Assembly (NCBI RefSeq): GCF_021864535.1
Contig: NZ_JAKJIC010000006.1
Coordinates: 124,001-188,000, forward strand
Direction of reading: 5' to 3'
Length of the DNA: 64,000 nt
Source: Oryzibacter oryziterrae
Lineage (GTDB): Bacteria > Pseudomonadota > Alphaproteobacteria > Rhizobiales > Pleomorphomonadaceae
Under the pieces are notes generated by a model, which saw only the letters and a list, made by a program, of their open reading frames with translations, did not search any database and was not told the DNA's origin. The position numbers and the translations under genes were made by a program. Below are positions 43,492-52,334 of this stretch, piece after piece. The stretch's first letter is position 1. Every line of letters starts with the position of its first letter.

Positions 43492-44721
43492 ATGACCCAT
43501 CCTGATGCGGCTGTGTCGCCGAATGCCTTTCATCACCGCGCTTTCCTGCTCTACTGGATCGCGCGGCTGTTCGCGTCCTTCGCGGTACAGATCGTGGTCG
43601 TGGCGATCGGCTGGAAGGTCTATGCGCTGACGTCCGATCCCTTTGCGCTGGGTCTCGTCGGGCTGATGGAGTTCATGCCGTCGGTGGTGCTGGTGCTGTT
43701 CACCGGCGCGGTGGCCGATCGGTTCGAGCGCCGGTTGATCGTGTCGGCCTGTCTTGCGCTTGAACTCCTCTGTGTGATCGGCTTCTTTGCCCATGGATGG
43801 GTTGGTGCGCGCGAGGTGCTGCCGATCTACGGACTGCTGCTGGTGCTGGGCGTGGCGCGCGCCTTCCTGGGGCCGTCGCTGCAGGCGATGGTGCCCAACA
43901 TGGTGCCGCGTGTGGCGCTGTCGAGCGCAGTGAGCTGGACCTCGGCTTCGTGGCAGGTGGCGACCATCGGCGGACCGGTTGTGGGCGGCCTGTTGTTCGG
44001 CCTGTCGGAGTTCGTCGCCTATGGCACCGCGATTGCCATGTTCGTGCTGGGCATTGCGCTTATGCTGGCGCTCCCCATGGTGCCGCAGACGGCGCGGCAG
44101 GGCGAATCCACATGGGACTCGGTGTCGGCCGGATTCCGCTATGTGTTCACCAACAGGATCGTGCTGGGGGCCATCTCGCTCGACCTGTTCGCCGTGCTGC
44201 TTGGCGGTGCGGTGGCGCTGATGCCCGTCTACGCCAAGGACATTCTCGTGCTGGGTCCGTTGGGACTGGGGCTGTTGCGCTCGGCGCCGGGGATTGGCGC
44301 GATTGCCGTAACGCTCTGGCTGGCCACCTTCCCGATCAAGTCGGCGGCGGGACTCAAGATGTTTGCCGGTGTGGGCCTGTTCGGGCTGGGAACGCTGGTC
44401 TTCGGCATTTCCACCTCGCCGGCCCTCTCGATCGCCATGCTGGCGCTGATGGGCGCTGGGGACATGGTGTCGGTCTATGTGCGCGAAACCCTGATTCAGC
44501 TCGCTACGCCCGACGACGTGCGCGGGCGGGTGAGCGCCGTGAACATGGTGTTCGTTGGCGCATCCAACGAACTGGGCGAGTTCCGCGCCGGCACGATGGC
44601 GGCGTTGATCGGCGTGATCCCGGCGGTGGTGGTCGGCGGTGTCGGGACCATGCTCGTGGCCTTCGCCTGGGCCGCGATGTTCCCGGAACTGAGGAAGGCC
44701 GAGCGGCTCGACGGGTCTTGA
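43492..44721 (+). CDS. MFS transporter (EntS-like exporter family)
   Basis: A 409-residue major facilitator with 12 helices. FVLL-type helix 1 (FLLYWIARLFASFAVQIVVVAIGWKVYALT) and the motif GAVADRFERRLIV between helices 2 and 3 are typical of the MFS_3/EntS group. DDVRGRVSAVNMVFVGASNELGEFRAGTMA is the conserved cytoplasmic loop of that family. It is likely an exporter, substrate unknown. It is convergent with hyi, 7 bp apart. Confidence 0.87.
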   Translation: MTHPDAAVSPNAFHHRAFLLYWIARLFASFAVQIVVVAIGWKVYALTSDPFALGLVGLMEFMPSVVLVLFTGAVADRFERRLIVSACLALELLCVIGFFAHGWVGAREVLPIYGLLLVLGVARAFLGPSLQAMVPNMVPRVALSSAVSWTSASWQVATIGGPVVGGLLFGLSEFVAYGTAIAMFVLGIALMLALPMVPQTARQGESTWDSVSAGFRYVFTNRIVLGAISLDLFAVLLGGAVALMPVYAKDILVLGPLGLGLLRSAPGIGAIAVTLWLATFPIKSAAGLKMFAGVGLFGLGTLVFGISTSPALSIAMLALMGAGDMVSVYVRETLIQLATPDDVRGRVSAVNMVFVGASNELGEFRAGTMAALIGVIPAVVVGGVGTMLVAFAWAAMFPELRKAERLDGS

Positions 44722-44728
44722 GCGGCGT

Positions 44729-45508
44729 TCAGGCCTCGTCACCGAGGCGCCTGATCCAGTCGAGGCCGTCCAGCGTTCCTGCACGGGGGCGGTATTCGCA
44801 GCCGACGTAGCCCGTGTAGCCAAGACCGTCGAGCGCACGGAGAACATGCAGATCGTCCAGCTCGCCGGTACCTGGCTCATGGCGATGCGGCACGGCGGCG
44901 ATCTGCACGTGACCGATCAGCGGTAGCCACTGTTCGAGGCCTTTCAGCACGTCGCCGCGGATGATCTGCCGATGGTAGATGTCGAACTGCAGGCGGATGT
45001 TGGGATGGTTCGCGGCGGCGATCAGGTCGGCGGCCATGTCGAAATCGTTCAGGAAGTAGCCGGGCATGTCGCGGCGGTTGATCGGCTCGATCAGCAGGGC
45101 CATGCCGGCTTCGGCGGTGCCATCGGCAGCGCGGCGCAAGTTGTCGAGATAAGCGGTGCGGGCGGCAAGGTCTGCGGGGTCGGCGAGGCCTGCCATCATG
45201 TGCAGGTTGGGCGTGCCGATGGTTCGGCCGTAGGCGATGGCGAGATCTAGGCTGGCGCGGAAGTCAGCCTCGCGGTCGGGCAGGGCGGCGAGACCGCGTT
45301 CGCCCTTTGCCCAATCACCGGGCGGAAGATTGAACAGGGCCTGATCTACACCGGCGGCCTTTCGGGCCTCCGCAACGGAGCCCGCCGGGTGATCATAGGG
45401 AAAGAGATACTCGACGGCGGTGAAGCCCGCGTCGGCCGCGGCCTTGAAACGATCGAGGAACGGCCACTCGGTGAACATCAGGCTGAGATTGGCGGCAAGG
45501 CGCGGCAT
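44729..45508 (-). CDS. hyi: Hydroxypyruvate isomerase family protein (Hyi/OtnI)
   Basis: A 259-residue TIM-barrel isomerase. ANLSLMFTEWPFLDRFKAAADAGFTAVEYLFPYD, IEPINRRDMPGYFLND (metal-binding Glu), QFDIYH and GCEYRPRAGTLDGLDWI are diagnostic. Hyi interconverts hydroxypyruvate and tartronate semialdehyde; OtnI members act on 2-oxo-tetronate, and the two cannot be separated by eye. The ATG at 45508 has GGAG 6 nt upstream and gives the standard length; an ATG 36 bp upstream does not. Divergent from the ROK kinase gene. Confidence 0.87.
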   Translation of the reverse strand: MPRLAANLSLMFTEWPFLDRFKAAADAGFTAVEYLFPYDHPAGSVAEARKAAGVDQALFNLPPGDWAKGERGLAALPDREADFRASLDLAIAYGRTIGTPNLHMMAGLADPADLAARTAYLDNLRRAADGTAEAGMALLIEPINRRDMPGYFLNDFDMAADLIAAANHPNIRLQFDIYHRQIIRGDVLKGLEQWLPLIGHVQIAAVPHRHEPGTGELDDLHVLRALDGLGYTGYVGCEYRPRAGTLDGLDWIRRLGDEA

Positions 45509-45649
45509 GCTTGGCTCCGGTGCGGGCGGCTGCAGCGCCACCATGCGATGAACTCGTGATTTCTTCGAGGGCTGAAATAGGATAAATGCGTCAGTCGGCG
45601 AAGGCGATGCTACGGAAGGTCGCCGCAGAACACATCAGGACGCGCGAAC

Positions 45650-46576
45650 ATGTATATCGGGATCGACTGGGGCGGAACCAAGATGGAAGTGATCGGCCTT
45701 GAGGCCGACGGAACGGAACTGGTTCGCCATCGCATTCCGACACCGCGCGACGATTATGGTGCTTCGATCCGCGCCGTGCAGGAACTCGTGGGCATTGCCG
45801 AGCAGCGAACCGGCAAGACCGGAACGGTGGGGCTCGGAATTCCCGGCAGCCCCAATCCGCTGACCCAACTGATCCGCAACTCCAACACCAAGTGGCTGAA
45901 CGGCCGTCCGCTCGGCGCCGACCTTGCCGAAGCGTTGGGCCGGCCGGTGCGCATCGCCAATGACGGCAATTGCCTCGCGGTGTCGGAGGCGGTGGATGGC
46001 GCTGGCGCTGGCGCGCATGTGGTGATGGGTATCATCATCGGCACGGGCCACGGCGGTGGCATTGCCATCGACGGCAAGAGCCACGGCGGTTACCAGGGGC
46101 TCGGCGGCGAGATCGGCCACTACAGCCTGCCCTGGCCCAAGGAAGGCGAGTTCCCCGGCCCCAAGTGCTGGTGCGGACGGCACGGCTGCCTGGAGATGTA
46201 TTGCACGGGCGGCGGCTTCGAGCTCGACTATCGCACGGCGAGCGGCGAGAGCCTCAAGGCGGTGGAGATCGTCGAGAAGATGCGGGCCGGCCATCCGATC
46301 GCGCGTCAAGCCTACGAGCGCTTCGCCGATCGCGTCGCTCGCTCGCTTGCCATGCTGATCGACATTCTCGATCCTGACGTCTTCGTGCTGGGCGGCGGCA
46401 TGAGCAATGTGGACGAACTCTACGACGACCTGCCGCGCATCCTGCAGGAGCGCACCAACCTCTATGCCGGTGACGACAAGCTGGTGTTCACCGACAGCGT
46501 CGCCACGCCGATCCGCAAGGCCAAGCATGGCGACAGCTCGGGCGTGCGCGGGGCGGCCTTCCTCTGGCGCGATTGA
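45650..46576 (+). CDS. ROK-family sugar kinase (fructokinase/Mak-like)
   Basis: A 308-residue ROK kinase. MYIGIDWGGTKMEVIGL is the phosphate-1 ATP motif, LGIPGSPNP and ANDGNCLAVSEAV contain the catalytic Asp, and GEIGHYSLPWP with CWCGRHGCLEMYC forms the ROK zinc site. It phosphorylates a hexose; similarity is best to fructokinase/Mak types. There is no DNA-binding domain, unlike the ROK repressor at 53863. Together with hyi and the Gfo/Idh gene it makes a small sugar-metabolism group, though each has a different strand. Confidence 0.88.
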   Translation: MYIGIDWGGTKMEVIGLEADGTELVRHRIPTPRDDYGASIRAVQELVGIAEQRTGKTGTVGLGIPGSPNPLTQLIRNSNTKWLNGRPLGADLAEALGRPVRIANDGNCLAVSEAVDGAGAGAHVVMGIIIGTGHGGGIAIDGKSHGGYQGLGGEIGHYSLPWPKEGEFPGPKCWCGRHGCLEMYCTGGGFELDYRTASGESLKAVEIVEKMRAGHPIARQAYERFADRVARSLAMLIDILDPDVFVLGGGMSNVDELYDDLPRILQERTNLYAGDDKLVFTDSVATPIRKAKHGDSSGVRGAAFLWRD

Positions 46577-46583
46577 CCAAGGC

Positions 46584-46618
46584 CGGTCCGCCGAGGCCAG
46601 GGAGCCTTCGGCGGACCG
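46584..46618. terminator. Hairpin between convergent ROK kinase and Gfo/Idh genes
   Basis: CGGTCCGCCGA (46584-46594) pairs perfectly with TCGGCGGACCG (46608-46618), 11 bp with a 13-nt loop, exactly between the two stop codons. No T-tract on either strand. Confidence 0.55.
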
Positions 46619-46630
46619 ATCAGGATCTCG

Positions 46631-47638
46631 TCAGAGCGACACCCAGCCGCCACGCTGTTCGGAGGCGGCGATGGCGTCGAGGATGGTCATCATCTTCAGG
46701 GCGTCTTCGCGGCCCCAGGGAAGGGCTTCAACCCCGCGAATGGCCTTGGCGAAGGCTTCGCCCTCAAGGCCATATTGATCGCAGGCTTGCAGAGTGACCG
46801 TTTCGATGGCGGCGTCGCCGAGTGCCTTGCCGCTGTCGATGCGAATCTGCGTCTCGCCCATGGCCGGCGCATTGAAGGGGATCATCACCTCGATCCGGCC
46901 CTCGGTGCCAACCACGTTGACGCGCTGATGCGGCACCGCCTGGGTGCTGACGGTGAAGGTGAGGTGGCGCCCCTGGCCATAGTCCACGAGCACGCTGGTG
47001 AGCGTGTCGGTGCCGAAGGCCTTGTCGCGCTCCACAAGCGAGACGACACGCTGCGGTTCGGCATCGAGCACGAAACGCGAGGTGACGATCGGATAACCGC
47101 CGATGTCCATCAACCCGCCTCCGCCATTTTCCGGCTTGTTGCGGATGTTGGTGGGGTCGGTGAGGTTATAGGAAAACCAGGTCTGCACGCCGACGGGGCG
47201 ACCGATGCGGCCCGAACGGACGAGATCGCGCACGGCCAGCCACTGCGGGTGGAAGCGGACCATATAGGCTTCGTAGTAGACGATGCCCGGCGGCAGCGCG
47301 AAAAGACGGGCGGTGTCGGCGGCATTCATGCCGGCGGGCTTCTCGCAGAGCACGTGCTTGCCCGAACGTGCCGCGGCAAGCGTCAGGTCGATATGGCTGT
47401 CGTTGGGCGTGGCAATGTAGACCGCTTCGATCGACGGATCGGCGAGCAGTTCGGCATAGGAGCCATAGGCCTTGGGTATGCCGAGCTTGGCTGCGGTCGC
47501 CTGGGCCTGCGCCAGATCGCGCGAAGCGATGGCGGCCACCTCAAGCCAAGGGGTGGTGCGGAAGCCAGGGATCACCTTTTCACGGGCGATCTTGGCGGTG
47601 GAAATGATCCCGATCCGGACGGGGCGAATATCGGACAC
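46631..47638 (-). CDS. Gfo/Idh/MocA-family NAD(P)-dependent oxidoreductase
   Basis: A 335-residue sugar dehydrogenase-like enzyme. The Rossmann motif is IGIISTAKIAREKVIPGF (an uncommon STAKIA in place of GxGxxG but usual for this subgroup). VYIATPNDSHIDLTLAAARSGKHVLCEKPAG contains the family EKP motif with the catalytic Lys. GGGGLMDIGGYPIVTSRFV includes the DIGGY catalytic segment. The substrate is probably a sugar or polyol. It stands alone on its strand, converging on the ROK kinase. Confidence 0.88.
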   Translation of the reverse strand: MSDIRPVRIGIISTAKIAREKVIPGFRTTPWLEVAAIASRDLAQAQATAAKLGIPKAYGSYAELLADPSIEAVYIATPNDSHIDLTLAAARSGKHVLCEKPAGMNAADTARLFALPPGIVYYEAYMVRFHPQWLAVRDLVRSGRIGRPVGVQTWFSYNLTDPTNIRNKPENGGGGLMDIGGYPIVTSRFVLDAEPQRVVSLVERDKAFGTDTLTSVLVDYGQGRHLTFTVSTQAVPHQRVNVVGTEGRIEVMIPFNAPAMGETQIRIDSGKALGDAAIETVTLQACDQYGLEGEAFAKAIRGVEALPWGREDALKMMTILDAIAASEQRGGWVSL

Positions 47639-47743
47639 GCGGCGTCTCCTCCCTAATCTTTCAAAGGTATAGGAGTGCTTTGCCGATGATGGAAGTCACT
47701 ATTTCGGCAGGTCGTGCCGGTTCGCTCGCCCGCAAAATGAAGA

Positions 47744-47772
47744 ATGCGCGAGTCCGCGTGGGATTCGCGCAT
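47744..47772 (-). terminator. Terminator of the HBM chemoreceptor gene
   Basis: ATGCGCGA (47744-47751) pairs with TCGCGCAT (47765-47772) with extra inner pairing; on the minus strand it is followed by TCTTCATTTT. It lies 25 bp past the stop. Confidence 0.65.
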
Positions 47773-47796
47773 CCGGATTGAAAGAGCGTCCGAGTA

Positions 47797-49773
47797 TCAG
47801 GCCGAGCGCAGACTCTGGACGAAGCCGCCCACCTCGCTCTGCAGGCGCGAGGACTGTTCCTCGAGCTTTGCCGACAGCTGCATCAGGTGGCTCGACGCCT
47901 TGCCGGTGGCTTCGGCGGCTTCACTGACACCGGCGATATTGCCCGTCACGATCTGCGTGCCCTCGGCGGCGCGCTGGGTGTTCTGGGCGATCTCGTTGGT
48001 GGCGGCACCCTGCTGCTCCACCGCCCCGGCAATCGAGGAGGTGACGTCCTGGATCATGGAGATGGTGTTGGTGATGCGGCCGATGGCAGCAACGGTCTCA
48101 TTGGTTGCCGTCTGAATCTCGCCGATCTTGGCGCCGATCTCGTCGGTCGCCTTGGCGGTCTGGGAGGCGAGTTGCTTGACCTCGCTGGCGACTACGGCAA
48201 AGCCGCGGCCGGCCTCGCCGGCACGAGCAGCTTCAATCGTGGCGTTGAGCGCGAGAAGGTTGGTCTGCTCGGCGATGGCGCGGATCAGGTTGACCACATC
48301 GCCAATGCTGGCGGCGGAGGCGGTGAGGGCGCGCACGTTGGCTTCCGTCTGGGCCGCTTCGCTGGCGGCTTCGCCGGCGATGGCAGCCGATTTGGACACC
48401 TGGGAATTGATCTCGCGGATGGAGGCAGAGAGTTCTTCCGCACCGGCGGCGACCGTCTGCACGTTGTCGGAGGCCGTCTCGGCGGCACCGGTCACGGACA
48501 CGGACTTTTCCGTGGTGGCTTCAGCGGTTTCGAGCAGTTCGCGGGCGGCGTCGGCCAGTTCGGTCGACGAGGTGGCGAAGCGGTCCGCCAGCGTGCCCAT
48601 GACAGACTGGAACTCGTCGGCAAGGCGCTCACGTTCCTGGACCTGGCGTTCGCGCACCTGCTGATCGGTCAGGCTCTGCTCGGCACGCAGGCGGTCGGTT
48701 TCGGCAAGGCCTTGCGCGAAGACTTCAAGCGCGCGTGCCATTTCGCCGATTTCGTTGGTATTGCGTGCGAAGGGGATTTGGAGGTCGTGGTCACCGGCTG
48801 CAACCGCCTTCATGGCCGCCGTGATGCGGGAGATTGGGCGGGAAATGCCGCGTCCGATGGTCCAGGCCAGCACCACGGTGATCAGCACGATCGCCGCGAA
48901 GGAGGCCATGAACTGGATGCGGGCCTTCGAGCGGATGTTGAGTTCTGCCGTGGCCGCGGCGCTGTCGCCCGAGCGGATGGCCGAGACGAAGGAGTCCACC
49001 TTGGGATCGAGGTCGGTCACTTCGCTGGCGAGCTTGAGGCTGGCGGTGCGCAGGGTCTTGTCGAGGTCCACCCAGGAAGCGACGGTGGCCGAATAATCGG
49101 TGAAGGCCGCGGTCAGCGCGGTCTTCGCGTCGGCCGGCAGGGCGGACTTGGCGAGCGCGTCGGCGAAGGTCGGTGCCTTCTGGCCGAATTCGGTGAAGGC
49201 CTTCGGATTATGCTTCAGCATGTAGTCTTTTTCGAGCCCGCGCAGCGTTTGGTAGGCGAGGCTCAAGGCGGCATCCGGGGTGGCTGCAAGCTGCTTCTCG
49301 ATGATGTCAGTCGAGGAGAGAAGCTTGCCGTTCAGGCCGGACTTCGGATAGAGGCCAATCGACTTCTTGCTGTTCACCACATCGTTGAAGGTGGTGGAGA
49401 AATCGTTGAGGCCGGCCATAAGGCCGTCAAGTTCCTGGGTACCACCGGGCGCCGACTTCAGTCGCGCCGTGAGCTGCTCGCCCGTGGTTGTCACGACACG
49501 CATGGCGTCACCGAAGCGCCCCACATAGCGTTCGTCGCTGGTGGCAAGAAAATCGCTCTGGGCACGCATCATCTGCAATGCAGAGGTCTGCAATGTGCCG
49601 GCGAACTCAGCGTTGATGCGCGCTTCAGCAGCTGTCTTGCGATAGGATTCCAGTTGGAATTCCTGAAAGCCATAGATGCCGCCTACGATTGACAATCCCA
49701 AGAGAGAGAACAAGCCGAAATTGAGCACTCTTTTGGCAATGCTCATGTTCGTGAGACGACTCGCCTTGGCCAT
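47797..49773 (-). CDS. Membrane methyl-accepting chemotaxis protein with helical periplasmic domain
   Basis: A 658-residue transmembrane chemoreceptor. TM1 ([21 protein letters not shown], ~17-37) is followed by a ~250-residue all-helical periplasmic domain containing [21 protein letters not shown], which resembles the helical bimodular (HBM) sensor domain. TM2 ([20 protein letters not shown], ~290-310) precedes the HAMP domain ([28 protein letters not shown]). The signalling domain has the tip [45 protein letters not shown] receptors sense organic acids in known cases; the ligand here is unknown. AAGGA lies 5 nt before the ATG. Confidence 0.9.
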   Translation of the reverse strand: MAKASRLTNMSIAKRVLNFGLFSLLGLSIVGGIYGFQEFQLESYRKTAAEARINAEFAGTLQTSALQMMRAQSDFLATSDERYVGRFGDAMRVVTTTGEQLTARLKSAPGGTQELDGLMAGLNDFSTTFNDVVNSKKSIGLYPKSGLNGKLLSSTDIIEKQLAATPDAALSLAYQTLRGLEKDYMLKHNPKAFTEFGQKAPTFADALAKSALPADAKTALTAAFTDYSATVASWVDLDKTLRTASLKLASEVTDLDPKVDSFVSAIRSGDSAAATAELNIRSKARIQFMASFAAIVLITVVLAWTIGRGISRPISRITAAMKAVAAGDHDLQIPFARNTNEIGEMARALEVFAQGLAETDRLRAEQSLTDQQVRERQVQERERLADEFQSVMGTLADRFATSSTELADAARELLETAEATTEKSVSVTGAAETASDNVQTVAAGAEELSASIREINSQVSKSAAIAGEAASEAAQTEANVRALTASAASIGDVVNLIRAIAEQTNLLALNATIEAARAGEAGRGFAVVASEVKQLASQTAKATDEIGAKIGEIQTATNETVAAIGRITNTISMIQDVTSSIAGAVEQQGAATNEIAQNTQRAAEGTQIVTGNIAGVSEAAEATGKASSHLMQLSAKLEEQSSRLQSEVGGFVQSLRSA

Positions 49774-50041
49774 GAATCCTTCACCCCGGAAATTTGTATT
49801 TTCGTAGACAACGCAAAGAGATCTGCGTGGCAGGGAGCAAGATGAATCTCCGACGTTAATATCCGGTGAAAAAGAACGATGATCTGCAATTTTTACTTAG
49901 TTTGCTGTGTTTGGTGGTGCCAACTACGGTCATGAAATGATTTTTCATTTTGTGATAGGCGTTTAAGGTTTCTCGAGGGGTCGCTGAGGCAGACCTGTCA
50001 CTTCCGGAGAACCTGAATCAGGTCAGTCCTTGATAGAAAAA
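49774..50041. other. Spacer upstream of the chemoreceptor gene, no gene seen
   Basis: AT-rich spacer. It holds two small dyads, TTGGTGGTGCCAA (49911-49923) and ATGAAA-N5-TTTCAT (49932-49948), 138-175 bp upstream of the chemoreceptor ATG. Neither matches a regulator I can name. Confidence 0.35.
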
Positions 50042-50063
50042 GGGCCTGGATTGCTCCGGGCCC
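50042..50063 (-). terminator. Rho-independent terminator of the sugar ABC operon
   Basis: GGGCCTGG / CCGGGCCC, an 8-bp stem with a 6-nt loop (one G-U type mismatch), followed on the minus strand by TTTTTC. It lies 30 bp past the substrate-binding protein stop. Confidence 0.8.
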
Positions 50064-50092
50064 CCTGTATTCAGATCTGTCTTTCCAATCGA

Positions 50093-51028
50093 TCAGCGAG
50101 CGGAAGTCCAGCCCTTGTAGTCGTTGACGTTGTCACGCGTCACGAGCTTGGATTCCAGCAGCGTCACCTTCTGCGCGGGCTGCTTGCCGTTCAGGATGTC
50201 GACGCCGATCGACGTGGCGAGCTGGGCCATGGCATAGGGGTCCTGGCTGGCAGAGGCCTGGATCATCGGCGAGTTGGCATCCTTGAGCGAGGCTTCGATG
50301 TCCGGAGCGCCGTCGACCGAGGTGATGACGATGTTGTCACGGCCGGACTGCTTGGCAGCAAGGTCGGTACCAATGGCCTGCGGGTCGTTGATGGCGAACA
50401 CGGCATCGATCTGCTCGAAGCGGGTCAGGTGACCCTGCATGACGTTCATGCCGCCGTCGCGCGAGCCCTTGCCGTCCTGGTCGTCGGAGAGGACTTCAAT
50501 GCCGGCGTTCTTGCCGAGGACGTTCTTGCAGCCGGTGACGCGGTCGATAACGGCCGAAACCTGCGGGCCGTTCTGGATGATGACCTTGCCCTTGCCGGCG
50601 AGCTTGTCGACGATGTACTGGCAGGCGATTTCGCCGGCCTGGACGTTGTTGGTGGTGACGGTGGCATCGGCGCCTTCGGCGGCGGTGTCAACGGCGACCA
50701 CGGGGATGCCGGCCGCCTGAGCGCGGGCGATGGCGGGGGCCACGGCCTTCGGATCGGCGGGGTTCAGCAGGATCAGGTCAACGCCGGCGGCGATGAAGTT
50801 GTCGATCTGCGTGAACTGCTTGTTGAGGTCGTAGTCATAGCCCAGAGCGGTGACTTCGACGTTCGGATTGATTTCCTTGGCCTTGTCGGTCGCACCCTTG
50901 GCCAGGGCGACGAAGAAGGGGTTGCCCATCGAGCCGAGCGAAATGCCGATCTTGTTGAGATCCTTGGCGCCGGCGGTGCCGGTCAGAGCGAGAGCGGCAA
51001 CAGCGGCGAGAAGAATACCAGATTTCAT
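50093..51028 (-). CDS. Periplasmic sugar-binding protein of a CUT2 ABC transporter
   Basis: A 311-residue ribose/fructose-type binding protein. A signal peptide (MKSGILLAAVAALALTGTAGA) precedes IGISLGSMGNPFFVALAKGATDKA, the typical start of the RbsB/FrcB fold. NNVQAGEIACQYIVDKLAGKGKVI, AVFAINDPQAIGTDLAAKQSG and ITSVDGAPD are conserved. The ATG at 51028 follows GGAGGAG and starts the signal peptide; an upstream ATG does not. It is the last gene of the regulator-ATPase-permease-SBP operon but is separated from the permease by 264 bp with a hairpin. The sugar is not identifiable by eye. Confidence 0.9.
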   Translation of the reverse strand: MKSGILLAAVAALALTGTAGAKDLNKIGISLGSMGNPFFVALAKGATDKAKEINPNVEVTALGYDYDLNKQFTQIDNFIAAGVDLILLNPADPKAVAPAIARAQAAGIPVVAVDTAAEGADATVTTNNVQAGEIACQYIVDKLAGKGKVIIQNGPQVSAVIDRVTGCKNVLGKNAGIEVLSDDQDGKGSRDGGMNVMQGHLTRFEQIDAVFAINDPQAIGTDLAAKQSGRDNIVITSVDGAPDIEASLKDANSPMIQASASQDPYAMAQLATSIGVDILNGKQPAQKVTLLESKLVTRDNVNDYKGWTSAR

Positions 51029-51092
51029 GCTATTTACTCCTCCATCAGGGAAACCACCGCGCATATTTCATCTCCTGGCGGTGGCATTGTGA

Positions 51093-51122
51093 TCCGGAAT
51101 GCGATGTAACCTGCATTCCGGA
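51093..51122. repeat. Perfect hairpin upstream of the sugar-binding protein gene
   Basis: TCCGGAATGC (51093-51102) and GCATTCCGGA (51113-51122) form a 10-bp stem with a 10-nt loop in the 264-bp gap between permease and binding-protein genes. It may act as an mRNA processing/stability element or an operator for a separate promoter. Confidence 0.6.
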
Positions 51123-51292
51123 ATTCCTTGGGGGCGTCATCCGGGGCGTTTTGACCGGTGTCCCGGATGGCTACCCAAGCTCGAAGGCGGCGAACCGTCT
51201 CCAATTTCGTCTTTTTGTCCCGGCAACTGCGTCCTGTGCCGAAGCCGGTTGACTGGTCGAGACTTTCCCTCCGGTCGTCTCGACCGAAACCG

Positions 51293-52300
51293 TCAGGTGC
51301 GAGCCGATCCGCTGGAGCGGAAGCGGTCGAGTGCCACGGCGACGATGATCACCAGGCCCTTGATGATGTACTGCCAGATGTCGCTGACACCGACGAGCAC
51401 CAGGCCGTTGGACAGCACGGCGATGATCAGCGCGCCGATCAGCGTGCCCCAGACCGAGCCGACACCACCGACGAAGCTGGTGCCGCCGAGGATGACCGCC
51501 GCGATGGCGTCGAGTTCATAGGACTGGCCCAACTGGGTGCCGTTGGCGGCGAAGAGGCGCGCCGCGCTCATGGCGCCGCCGAGGCCGGCCATCAGGCCGG
51601 AGAAGCCGTAGACGAACAGGTAGACGGCCCAGACCTTGATGCCGGCAAGGCGCGCGGCGTTCTCATTGCCGCCGGTGGCGTAGATATGCACGCCGAGGAC
51701 GGTCCGGCGGAGGATCAGCCAGGTGGCGATCACCGACAGGAAGGCGATGATCACCAGCCAGGGAATGTGGAAGATGCTGCCGTTGCCGATGAAGGCGAAG
51801 GGAAGCGAAGAGTTGAACACGGTGGTGTCGCCGCCGAGCAGGCGGGCGACGCCGCGCACGGCGGTGAGCGAGCCCAGCGTCGAGATGAACGGCGGCAGGC
51901 GGACAAAGGCCACCAGAGCGCCGTTGATCAGGCCGAACAGCAGGCCGATGCCGAGAGCGAAGGGAATGCCCAGCATGCCGGCGTCGGGGATCAGCGAGCC
52001 AAGCACGGCAACCATGGCCGAGGCCGCGAGGATCGAACCGACCGAAAGGTCGATGCCGCCCGTGAGGATCACGGCCGTCATGCCGCAAGCAAGCACGGTG
52101 TTGATGGCCGCCTGCTGGGTGACGATCGAGATGTTGTTCGGCGAGAAGAATCGACCGGACATCAGCTGGAAGCCGATACCGAGCAGGATCAGGATGGGCA
52201 ACATGCCCAGCGTGCGAATGATCTGCTGGATGAGCATCTTGCGGTTGGCGGCGGCCTTGTCGCTTTCAGCGATGGCGCCGGTCTGGGCTTCATTCACCAT
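51293..52300 (-). CDS. CUT2 sugar ABC transporter permease
   Basis: A 335-residue RbsC-type permease. About ten helices; NTVLACGMTAVILTGGIDLSVGSILA is the conserved N-terminal segment, and GGNENAARLAGIKV and LDAIAAVILGGTSFVGGVGSVWGTLIGALIIAVLSNGLVL are the C-terminal signatures of the family. The ATG at 52300 follows AAGGGA. It lies 34 bp after the ATPase gene stop. It forms the membrane channel for the sugar delivered by the binding protein at 50093. Confidence 0.92.
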   Translation of the reverse strand: MVNEAQTGAIAESDKAAANRKMLIQQIIRTLGMLPILILLGIGFQLMSGRFFSPNNISIVTQQAAINTVLACGMTAVILTGGIDLSVGSILAASAMVAVLGSLIPDAGMLGIPFALGIGLLFGLINGALVAFVRLPPFISTLGSLTAVRGVARLLGGDTTVFNSSLPFAFIGNGSIFHIPWLVIIAFLSVIATWLILRRTVLGVHIYATGGNENAARLAGIKVWAVYLFVYGFSGLMAGLGGAMSAARLFAANGTQLGQSYELDAIAAVILGGTSFVGGVGSVWGTLIGALIIAVLSNGLVLVGVSDIWQYIIKGLVIIVAVALDRFRSSGSART

Positions 52301-52334
52301 GGCGTTTCCCTTGGCGCTGTTATGTTGGGTTGGT

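Noticed and set aside
49911-49948. Small dyads upstream of the HBM chemoreceptor as named operator sites
   Set aside because: Arms of 4-6 bp in AT-rich DNA are expected by chance and match no regulator I can name.
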